A DNA stretch of 34,510 bases from Lachnospiraceae bacterium UBA3801 (lineage in GTDB: Bacteria > Bacillota > Clostridia > Lachnospirales > Lachnospiraceae): positions 1 through 34,510 of the forward strand of contig DFEN01000015.1 in the NCBI GenBank assembly GCA_002368685.1. Direction: 5' to 3'. The translations under genes and the position numbers were made by a program. This document shows, in pieces, positions 25,762 through 33,180 of this stretch (positions are counted from its first letter, which is position 1; each line of letters begins with the position of its first letter). The notes under the pieces were generated by a model, which saw nothing but the letters and a program-made list of their open reading frames with translations, searched no databases and had not been told where the DNA came from.

Positions 25762-26328
25762 TTAATCACTTTCCAAGCAATACTTACGCCCAAATATGAG
25801 ATCATATTGAATAGCTCTATACATGTCTATTGTCTCATCCTCTAGTTCACCAGTATATTCCTTCTGGAGTACAGGAGTAGTTGTGCGTAGACTATATATA
25901 TAATCCATATAGCTATGATGCTTGATTCCGCTATCCTTTATTATCTGTGTAGCTATCTGATTAGGAGAAATAGTATCCACATCCATTTTAATATCCATAT
26001 AATTGGAATATGCGACGAGCGGAACCGAATACTTAAAATTAACATTGCTCAAATTATCCCTATATATCTCAGTCTGACCATAGAACAGAGCTATCCACGA
26101 CTCACTATCAGTAGTAGTAATACTTCCATCTTCATTCAGAGTAAAGTTATGGAGTAATATATCCATAACAGTCAGTTCCTGAACATATACCGTTCTTTCT
26201 GGATATCTCTGATAGAACTGACTATTTATAAAATCTCTTGGATTGATATTTACAATAAGCTGCGCTAGTAACATAAGCACAACTAACGATATGAATATAA
26301 TCCTCGGAATATCACGCTTCTTCATCAC
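25762..26328 (-). CDS. Small membrane-anchored protein of unknown function
   Basis: 188 residues. One hydrophobic helix near the N-terminus (about 9-26, after MMKKRDIPR) with a positive-inside charge pattern, then about 160 polar residues predicted outside the cell (VQELTVMDILLHNFTLNEDG, then ESWIALFYGQTEIYRDN). No cysteine pair, lipobox or catalytic motif is evident, and I do not recognise a family. The start overlaps the kinase-like gene by 4 bp and the end lies 16 bp before the start of the large membrane protein, so it belongs to the operon. It could be an accessory subunit of that membrane protein (inference from position only). Confidence 0.65.
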   Translation of the reverse strand: MMKKRDIPRIIFISLVVLMLLAQLIVNINPRDFINSQFYQRYPERTVYVQELTVMDILLHNFTLNEDGSITTTDSESWIALFYGQTEIYRDNLSNVNFKYSVPLVAYSNYMDIKMDVDTISPNQIATQIIKDSGIKHHSYMDYIYSLRTTTPVLQKEYTGELEDETIDMYRAIQYDLIFGRKYCLESD

Positions 26329-27257
26329 GACTTCTTTCTATTCCTAACAACCCTTCTGACATTATATAAAGGATTTCTTGCAGCCTTCGATAGTTCAGCT
26401 ATCTGTTTATCCTTCTCGTCAATTATCTTATTTAGATTCTCTATATGCTGCTCAGTTAATTCACGGTCCTTCTTGAGTCTCTTATTTTCTTCAACCTCGT
26501 CAAGTATGTAGTACAGAGGCAATGACTCTTTTCTATAGGCATCCGGGAATATGACATCCCCATCATTCTTATTTACATACAGCTGGAAACACTTCTCCAT
26601 TTGGGAGTATAAGTCCTGTGCTTCCTTAGATATTCCGAACTTCTCTATAAACTCTTGGTTTGTCATTCTCTTCTCAAAATAACCTCGTCTGCTATCAAGA
26701 AGATAGATAAGAGTTCTATACTTAATAAAATCCACAGGAATGTCAAACCTGGCAATCCATTCATAATCAATCAGATATGTCTTACCACCAGAAACTATAT
26801 AATTATCAATATTTGAATCTATATTAGAAATGGAAAATGCCCTCACTACCCCTGGATCACAACCAGGAAATACCTTGGCAAAATCATCCGACATCTGGAA
26901 ATCCCTGATATATTCATCCCTAACTCCAAGAACTATATCCAAAGCTTTGTTAATGTTCTCTGTAACGCCGTCCAGATCACCCGCATCAAAATCTATCCCA
27001 TCCAGCAGCGAGTGTCCATCTAAATATTCAAACTTCAGCCCCGCCTCATACACTTCATAAGGGAGAAGTTCGATACTCTCATACGCATCTTTAAAAGCTT
27101 CATAATTACTCTTAATCGCATCTATCTGAGAACTTGCTTCAGGAGTCATAGGGTCCTTAACTACAAACTTATTACCGTCCTCGGAATAAATCGTAGTCTT
27201 GATCTGAAATTCTTTCTTCCTGAAGGAATTATACTTTGTATATAATAATTTCCGCAT
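26325..27257 (-). CDS. Kinase-like (APH/choline kinase fold) protein with C-terminal coiled coil
   Basis: 310 residues; first gene of the leftward operon, with AAGGGG 9 nt before the ATG. The protein kinase-like fold is suggested by a possible ATP lysine in FVVKD (K34), a helix residue E53, the catalytic-loop-like segment ISNIDSNIDNYIV (D147, N152), and KTYLIDYEW (D164), which matches the metal-binding I-D-x-E-W of aminoglycoside and choline kinases. The loop lacks the usual H-G-D, reading S-N-I-D. Residues about 252-292 form a charged coiled coil (ENKRLKKDRELTEQHIENLN), ending in the basic tail YNVRRVVRNRKKS. It might phosphorylate a sugar, choline or chain end; the coiled coil could scaffold a complex, as in WbdD (analogy only). 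Confidence 0.65.
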   Translation of the reverse strand: MRKLLYTKYNSFRKKEFQIKTTIYSEDGNKFVVKDPMTPEASSQIDAIKSNYEAFKDAYESIELLPYEVYEAGLKFEYLDGHSLLDGIDFDAGDLDGVTENINKALDIVLGVRDEYIRDFQMSDDFAKVFPGCDPGVVRAFSISNIDSNIDNYIVSGGKTYLIDYEWIARFDIPVDFIKYRTLIYLLDSRRGYFEKRMTNQEFIEKFGISKEAQDLYSQMEKCFQLYVNKNDGDVIFPDAYRKESLPLYYILDEVEENKRLKKDRELTEQHIENLNKIIDEKDKQIAELSKAARNPLYNVRRVVRNRKKS

Positions 27258-27298
27258 AACAGAAAACCCCTTATATTTATTACAAATCCGTAAATCTT

Positions 27299-27327
27299 AT
27301 TATCACATAATATATGTTAATTTTCAA
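27299..27327 (-). promoter_or_regulatory. Sigma-70-type promoter for the leftward glycan operon
   Basis: Read on the minus strand: TTGAAA (27,322-27,327), 17-bp spacer, GATAAT (27,299-27,304), with TGT just before the -10 forming an extended -10 element. The expected transcription start is near 27,292, about 35 nt before the ATG at 27,257 and upstream of its AAGGGG site. No equally good promoter was seen in the short gaps downstream to 803, so it may drive about 26.5 kb. Confidence 0.6.
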
Positions 27328-27334
27328 TTATTTG

Positions 27335-27343
27335 TGTTATATT
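27335..27343 (+). promoter_or_regulatory. Possible extended -10 promoter for the divergent GT2-GT4 gene
   Basis: TGTTATATT at 27,335-27,343 fits TG-n-TATAAT with one mismatch in the hexamer. The -35 region (near 27,315, TGTTAA) is poor. The expected start near 27,350 gives a leader of about 29 nt before the ATG at 27,379. It lies 8 bp from the -35 of the leftward promoter, so the two polymerases would compete for the same stretch. Confidence 0.35.
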
Positions 27344-27378
27344 ACTCTTGATATCTCATGAGAGAGGAAATAAGGTTA

Positions 27379-30036
27379 ATGGATAGAAAAAGTGTAGATA
27401 TAATAATACCTATTTACAATGCGTTGGATGATCTGAAGATGTGCATCGACAGTGTCCAAAAATATACAGACCTAACTAGAGATAATCTAATACTTATCAA
27501 CGATAACAGCTCAGATTCCCAGATAAAAGTCTACTTAGATTCATTAACTCTTAACAACACTACTATTATTCACAACGAAACCAATAGAGGTTTCTCCTAT
27601 AACGTCAACAAAGGAATGTCACTTTCCTCAGATAATGACGTAATACTTCTCAATTCAGATACTATCGTAACCAAAAATTGGGTGGACAAGATATATACTT
27701 GTGCATATTCTGATGAATCCATTGGAACTGTGACTCCACTCTCTAACTCTGCCACTCTATGTTCTATCCCAAGATTCTGCCAGGACAACAAGATACCAGA
27801 TGGACTATCCGTAGATGATATGGCAAGAATAGTTGAGAAATGCAGCATACAGGCATATCCAAGAATCACTGTGGCCGTAGGCTTTTGCATGTTTATCAAA
27901 AGAGAAGTACTGAATATAACCGGCCTCTTTGATGCCGAAACCTTCGAGAAAGGCTATGGAGAAGAGAACGACTTCTGTAACAGAGCTGAGCAGTACGGCT
28001 ATATCCATGTAATGTGTGATGACACCTTCATATATCACAAAGGAACAGCTTCCTTTGATACAAGCGACAAAAAAGAACTGCTAAAAGCTCATGAGAAATA
28101 TTTGATGAATGAATATCCTGAGCAAATGAAGACAAACTCTCTCTACTGCCAGGAGAATCCAGAGCAGTATATTAGAGATAATATCAATGTTTTTATAGAT
28201 CTTGCTAATGGGAAGAAAAATTTACTATATATGTCACATCTTGATTTCCGTAGTGATGCATATGGTAGCATAGGGGGAACACAGTATCACTTAAAATCTC
28301 TCGTCGACTCAACAAAAGATATATATAATGTTTTCACTCTGACAAGAGACGACACATATCTCCTACTGACTGTATACGCAAATAATCACATTCATACTTA
28401 TAGATTCTATATTGGAGAGATTGATAACTTCTTTACATTCCACTCTAAGCAATTAAAAGTATTATTTGAACTAATTCTTGATACCTTCAAGATTAATATA
28501 GTCCATATACACCACGTATTAGGACTATCTCTTGATATGTTTCACGCCGCTAGCACGAGAAATATAACACTAATCACCACTATTCATGACTTCTTTTGTT
28601 TATCTCCAGCCTATAAATTACTAGATAAAAACTATAATTACATTCAGCCAGATAATCATGATAAGGAAGTATGGAAGGATGCCATCAGTAGTTTTGCAGG
28701 CTATTCTAAAAAAGTAAACATTCTCCCTCTATGGCAAAAGAATTTTGAGGAAGCTCTTAAACTTTGCAACAAGATAATTTATCCTCATGAATCATGTATG
28801 GAAATAGTCTTATCTGTATATCCAAATCTCCGTGACAAGTCCATTGTTATAGAACACGGAATAGATTTTAGTCCAACAAGCACAAAAACGGTAGCGAAGT
28901 CCTTGGTTATTGACAATCCATTGATCGAGGGAAACATTGACTATGTCGATTTATATGAAAATAAGTGTCTAGTGGTTGATGGATGGGCTATCATTCCAAC
29001 TATTAATAGTGCCGAGATTAAAGAATATATAGCATATGAGGATCCAAGCAATGCTGAAAACTTAATTCTTGAGCAAATGGAAAAATATGCCCGCAAAGAT
29101 ACCGTTAGCGCCTACAAAAATAATAATTACCTTGGCAGCGGATTCAGAGGTTTCTCAAATATAGATACGACAGACGGAATCCAGATCATAATCGAACATA
29201 ACAATACTTTCTATTCATCCAGGACATTACCAATTGCTATTCACAAAAAAGAAACATCTGAAAACAAAAGAAGAATAGCATTCTTTGGTGGTATGGTTCC
29301 TGAAAAGGGAAGTAAGCTTATATACGAAATGATTAAGAATAGTGATCCGGATATATATGAATGGTTTATATTTGGTAGTATTGGAGATGACGATTTAATG
29401 AATCTAAGTCAGGACAATCTCCACAAAGCTGGTCCATATTCTAGAGACTATATTCCAACAATTATAAAGGGATGTAATATTGATCTAGTATGTATTCTAT
29501 CTATATGGCCAGAAACCTTCTGCTATATTATCTCCGAATCAATATATTGTAACACGCCTATTTTAACAACAGATATTGGAGCACAAGGAGCAAGAGTAAA
29601 CAAAAACGGATATGGAAGCACTGTCCCATATGATTCCAGTCCTTCAGATATCTTACAAGCAATTGACGATTTATTTAGTAATGGCGAAGAATACTCTCGA
29701 CTTAAGGAAAATGCGTCCCAATACATAGAAAAAGATGTAGATTCAATGTGTTCTGAGTATATCGACCTATATAAAGACTCTTACATCGGTAACGAATCCT
29801 TCACCGACCAAAAAGACAATAAGAAGCTACTACTTGCTATGACTAATAGCTCCAACTACGTATGGATGCCAAAAACAATATATAAAGATACCGAATCCGA
29901 ACTAAGTAATCTAAAAGAGAAGCTTACCGACACAGAAGAAAAGCTTCGCAACAAAGAAACAGAACTCGTAATAATCAAAAACTCAAGACTATATAAATCA
30001 ATGCTTCGGATTAAAAAATTACTTCGTCGTAACTAA
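27379..30036 (+). CDS. GT2-GT4 fusion glycosyltransferase with inserted beta module and coiled-coil tail
   Basis: 885 residues from the ATG at 27,379-27,381, which follows GAGAGGAAATAAGG; an ATG 21 nt upstream has no ribosome site. Residues 6 to about 240 are GT2 (VDIIIPIYNALDD, LINDNSSDSQ, LLNSDTIV, and an end with EENDFCNRAEQYG). From about 280 a GT4 enzyme begins (LLYMSHLDFRSDAYGSIGG, IVHIHHVLG, TTIHDFF). Its second Rossmann half starts near 632 (RIAFFGGMVPEKGSKLIYE) and has the E-x7-E signature in PETFCYIISES (E712, E720). Between the halves, about 520-620, sits a module with VVDGWAI and SGFRGF. A coiled coil (about 838-872) leads to a basic tail. It is the only clear plus-strand gene. 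Its 3' end overlaps the RgpF-HAD gene by 18 bp. Probably adds two sugars. Confidence 0.88.
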   Translation: MDRKSVDIIIPIYNALDDLKMCIDSVQKYTDLTRDNLILINDNSSDSQIKVYLDSLTLNNTTIIHNETNRGFSYNVNKGMSLSSDNDVILLNSDTIVTKNWVDKIYTCAYSDESIGTVTPLSNSATLCSIPRFCQDNKIPDGLSVDDMARIVEKCSIQAYPRITVAVGFCMFIKREVLNITGLFDAETFEKGYGEENDFCNRAEQYGYIHVMCDDTFIYHKGTASFDTSDKKELLKAHEKYLMNEYPEQMKTNSLYCQENPEQYIRDNINVFIDLANGKKNLLYMSHLDFRSDAYGSIGGTQYHLKSLVDSTKDIYNVFTLTRDDTYLLLTVYANNHIHTYRFYIGEIDNFFTFHSKQLKVLFELILDTFKINIVHIHHVLGLSLDMFHAASTRNITLITTIHDFFCLSPAYKLLDKNYNYIQPDNHDKEVWKDAISSFAGYSKKVNILPLWQKNFEEALKLCNKIIYPHESCMEIVLSVYPNLRDKSIVIEHGIDFSPTSTKTVAKSLVIDNPLIEGNIDYVDLYENKCLVVDGWAIIPTINSAEIKEYIAYEDPSNAENLILEQMEKYARKDTVSAYKNNNYLGSGFRGFSNIDTTDGIQIIIEHNNTFYSSRTLPIAIHKKETSENKRRIAFFGGMVPEKGSKLIYEMIKNSDPDIYEWFIFGSIGDDDLMNLSQDNLHKAGPYSRDYIPTIIKGCNIDLVCILSIWPETFCYIISESIYCNTPILTTDIGAQGARVNKNGYGSTVPYDSSPSDILQAIDDLFSNGEEYSRLKENASQYIEKDVDSMCSEYIDLYKDSYIGNESFTDQKDNKKLLLAMTNSSNYVWMPKTIYKDTESELSNLKEKLTDTEEKLRNKETELVIIKNSRLYKSMLRIKKLLRRN

Positions 30037-31596
30037 AACATCGCCAGTATTATCCTTTAAAGCATATGGAGAATTGTATACCTCCGCATTTACTAGTGAA
30101 CCTAGTTTTAGAGATGACTCGGCAGACATATTAGAATATCCCTCTAATAGTTTATAATCCTTAGAAAGCAAAAATTCATTTCTTGGAGACATTAAAAACA
30201 ACACATCTTTTCTAATATTACTAAGGAGCTGTATATCAGAATACGGATCATCACCTACATTGATAGTATCTGCATCAGAGTAATCTTCAAAAAATGACTC
30301 CCACATAGAACCGTCATTTTTACTGCAACCCTTTTCATTTGATAACCATAATTCATCATATCCAGTAATTCCACATCTACTTAGGATTTTTATAAGCACG
30401 TCGCTAGATAAATAACTATCACCCATAATGATAGTTTTCTTACCTGCTTCTTTAGCTCTATTAAACAATTGAACAACATCTCTTCTTGGAATAGATAGTT
30501 CATATTCTGTCTGAATTTCAAGCTCCTTAATTCTATAGATCACATCACTAGTCATTCCAGTTAAAGATGCAAGCTCATCATATATATCATCCAAAGTATA
30601 TTTAATTCCTCTTTGAACCAGAGCTTTTTCTTCAGCCTCTCTTCTTTTTAGAATAAAGTCACAGTCATTTGGAATTATGTCCTCTACCTTCTGCAGTACA
30701 ATTAACACTATATCCTCTGGCTTATAAACCTTACGAGTAATTAATGTATCGTATAAGTCAAAGGTAATAACATCATGTTCCATAATAATTCGAGTAGATA
30801 ACTCAAGATTATTTCCAAAATAAGCCTTAAAAGGATTATAGCTTATATTGCGGGACATACTACTATCATCAGGATTAAAAATTAAACTATCGTATCCCCT
30901 TTTATTATTAACCCACGCAACTACTCTTTCCAAAGCATGCGCCAGAGTCCCGTCAATCTGACCTGCTTCTTCATCAAAATCTTCGTAAGATAGTTTCAAA
31001 TCAAATAACGGTTTAATAGCCTCAGTTCTAGCCCAAAAAAAGCTTCCCGTTGGATATAGGAACATCATATCCTCAAAAGGAATGCCCATTCGATCAAGAA
31101 GCATTTTACTCTTCGTTTTATTACTCAACCAATGATATACATATTCTGGCAAATCCTTAGGAGGCTCACCATAAACCATACCCACAGAACTCTTGTCGTC
31201 AAATAAACTAAATATCTTAGAAACAGTTTTTTTATCCTTTAATACTCCATCCAAACTATATCTTCTCCATGCCACAGCTTCTTCACCAGAATATAGTGAC
31301 TTCTTAGAATGAATATGGAGTAAATAATCATAATTCTTTAGTTCTTCTCTAAACAGAGCATAGAAAGGCGCAATATCCCTACCTCTGTTAGGTGTAACTC
31401 TGATAACTATATCATGAACTCGTCTAATCCTTTTTATTTTCTTTTGAATAAAGGTCTGATCAGCATTCTCCTGGCATGATATATAAATATCAAAATATTC
31501 AGGTATATTCTTCAGATACCCAACAAATTCATCAATAGTATCTATATAAAACAAATGTAGATGTACTGCAGTACGTGGTTTTGCATGTTTAAACAC
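30019..31596 (-). CDS. RgpF-like rhamnan synthesis domain fused to a HAD-type hydrolase domain, probably C-terminally truncated
   Basis: About 525 residues. The best start is GTG at 31,594-31,596, 9 nt after a GGAGG site; two GTG codons further upstream sit too close to that site. Residues 10 to about 255 match RgpF (PF05045): AVHLHLFYID, TPNRGRDIAPF (about 68-78), YLLHIHSKKS, then PTGSFFWAR and GTLAHALERV. From about 275 there is a HAD domain: FDLYDTLITR (motif I), IIMGDSYLSSD (motif II), K-rich EKGCSKNDGS, and NVGDDPYSDI (motif IV). Similar proteins usually run on past the HAD core after an N-S-P-Y/F-A-L segment. Here the frame stops 15 residues beyond NSPYALKD, within the 18-bp overlap with the convergent plus-strand gene. 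Role in surface glycan assembly; exact reaction unknown. Confidence 0.8.
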   Translation of the reverse strand: MFKHAKPRTAVHLHLFYIDTIDEFVGYLKNIPEYFDIYISCQENADQTFIQKKIKRIRRVHDIVIRVTPNRGRDIAPFYALFREELKNYDYLLHIHSKKSLYSGEEAVAWRRYSLDGVLKDKKTVSKIFSLFDDKSSVGMVYGEPPKDLPEYVYHWLSNKTKSKMLLDRMGIPFEDMMFLYPTGSFFWARTEAIKPLFDLKLSYEDFDEEAGQIDGTLAHALERVVAWVNNKRGYDSLIFNPDDSSMSRNISYNPFKAYFGNNLELSTRIIMEHDVITFDLYDTLITRKVYKPEDIVLIVLQKVEDIIPNDCDFILKRREAEEKALVQRGIKYTLDDIYDELASLTGMTSDVIYRIKELEIQTEYELSIPRRDVVQLFNRAKEAGKKTIIMGDSYLSSDVLIKILSRCGITGYDELWLSNEKGCSKNDGSMWESFFEDYSDADTINVGDDPYSDIQLLSNIRKDVLFLMSPRNEFLLSKDYKLLEGYSNMSAESSLKLGSLVNAEVYNSPYALKDNTGDVLVTTK

Positions 31597-31631
31597 AAGC
31601 ACCACCCTCCGTTCTTATATATCAAATAGCC

Positions 31632-32478
31632 TTAGGACTCTTGCCTTTTAGCAAACGGCAGTCTTTTAACAAGCTTACTAACTTTATCTGTAACAAAATA
31701 TATCAACCTCTGAATATTAAATGTAATTAGATTATCGAATAGAACAACAAATATCAGGCACTTAAAGAAGACAAACAGCACTTCTGTAATAGTGCCTTTC
31801 ACTGTCTGCGCAGCTGACTCGTGTGAATTCACATAGCTTATAAGAATAAAGCCATGAATCATATAAATAGAGAAGGTATAATTAGATATCTTCATAAATA
31901 TCCAGTTTAACCACTTAAGTTTTGTAATATATGGTTCCAAAAGCATGGCCATAGAGAAAACTCCACAAGTAGCTAACAGCATATGAGGAGCCAAATCGTA
32001 GAAATTAGCTATTACTATATCGGGATGTCTCATCTTCCAGAGGAACATAAATACTACAGAAACAGCTCCAATTATAGCAAAGAATCTATGAGCTCTCTTA
32101 TTATCAAATCTATATAATATATATCCAGCTATAAAATATATAGACCAATTTGGGAAGAAACCATTTATTCCAATTCTAATTCCTATTAATGGAACATAAT
32201 CACTCATAGTATATACAGCAAGCATTACTATATATAACCACTTTAGGTCCTTATCTTTCAGCCCCTGGAGTCCTCTCTGATAAAAAGGCGCAACTATATA
32301 GAATCCCATAATCATCATCATAAACCACAGATGAAAATATGGTGGTTCTTCCATACTTACAACGATTGCCTGTAGCATGCAGACATATAATGCCAATGCA
32401 TGCTAACACGCGAATATAATCATATATAACCCTTCTTGATTCAGGAATAGAAAAATACTTCTTTACTTTATCTTTCAT
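31632..32478 (-). pseudogene. Acyltransferase family 3 gene broken by internal deletion and frameshift
   Basis: The first 35 codons (start ATG at 32,476-32,478) give a normal acyltransferase-3 opening, RRVIYDYIRVLACIGIICLH, with the conserved Arg and His. After that the frame reads meaningless sequence and ends at 32,251. A second frame, from about 32,380 to 31,632, carries the rest of the family: EEPPYFHLWFMMMIMGFYIVAPF and on to NYTFSIYMIHGF near the C-terminus. In intact relatives roughly 90-100 residues (two to three helices) separate these parts; here they are joined directly near 32,380. So both a deletion and a frame change occurred. ATGA coupling to the upstream gene remains. Restart from an internal ATG at 32,396 would lack the catalytic His and is unlikely to be active. 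Confidence 0.75.
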
Positions 32479-33140
32479 CTTACAATCTTCTCAAAATCAG
32501 CCTTTGGATGCTTGCACCATGGACATATGAAATCATCAGGAAGCTCTTCGCCTTCCCACTCATATCCACATACAGTACATCTCCATATAGTCTTGCCGGT
32601 AGAAGTTTCATCCTTCTGAACTGTACCAACAGTATCACCCTTAGCTATATCCTGTGGCTTAGGCTTGATATTATTCTGATAATAATCATATGTAGCAGAT
32701 GGTGCATCACTTAAAACATCCATATCTGTTACATCACATATAAATAGTGTATGTGTACCAAGATCAAGTCTAGCAAAAACAGTTCCTGATATATAGGAAT
32801 TCGTTCCATCAAGGATATAGGTCATACCATTCTCTGCCACCTTATAATCCTTATCTAGCACGTAATCCTCAAACTTATCAACCTCTCTACCAGACTGGAA
32901 GCCAAATCTCTTGAAAACATCAAATGAAGCCTCTTCACTAAGTATTGAAATGTTGAAAACCTTTGACTCCATAAGCATATCATGAGTCAGATTAGCCTTA
33001 TTAACAGCAAAGGCTATTCTATTCGGCTCGGATGTCACCTGAATCGCAGTATTTGTTATACAACCATTATCCTTATCCCCAAGCTTCGTTGTCAGGACAA
33101 ATAGTCCGTAAGACAGCTTGTACATTGCTTTTTTATCCAT
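32475..33140 (-). CDS. Flavin reductase-like FMN-binding protein fused to rubredoxin
   Basis: 221 residues, strong AAGGAGG site 6 nt before the ATG. Residues about 1-160 are a flavin reductase-type split barrel (YKLSYGLFVLTT, NGCITNTAIQVTSEPNRIAFAVN, THDMLMES, FNISILSE, FKRFGFQSGR). The C-terminal 40 residues are a rubredoxin: WRCTVCGYEWEGEELPDDF and CPWCKHPKADFEKI, with the iron ligands C188, C191, C206 and C209. The layout resembles high-molecular-weight rubredoxin of anaerobes such as Moorella, which passes electrons from NAD(P)H to flavo-diiron proteins in oxygen or NO detoxification. It has no obvious link to glycan synthesis and probably marks the flank of the locus. The following (broken) acyltransferase start overlaps its stop by 4 bp. 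Confidence 0.9.
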   Translation of the reverse strand: MDKKAMYKLSYGLFVLTTKLGDKDNGCITNTAIQVTSEPNRIAFAVNKANLTHDMLMESKVFNISILSEEASFDVFKRFGFQSGREVDKFEDYVLDKDYKVAENGMTYILDGTNSYISGTVFARLDLGTHTLFICDVTDMDVLSDAPSATYDYYQNNIKPKPQDIAKGDTVGTVQKDETSTGKTIWRCTVCGYEWEGEELPDDFICPWCKHPKADFEKIVR

Positions 33141-33180
33141 AAATAACCTCCTTCTATCCCCTAAAAAATCCTTGACGCCT

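Noticed and set aside
25746..25805. Longer start for the 580-residue membrane protein
   Set aside because: It would overlap the previous gene by 44 bp; the AGGGAG site is correctly spaced only for the ATG at 25,745, and the sister protein has no matching extension.
27280..27293. Inverted repeat TTAC-aaatcc-GTAA near the expected transcription start, possible operator
   Set aside because: Only a 4-bp stem in very A+T-rich DNA, so chance is a good explanation.
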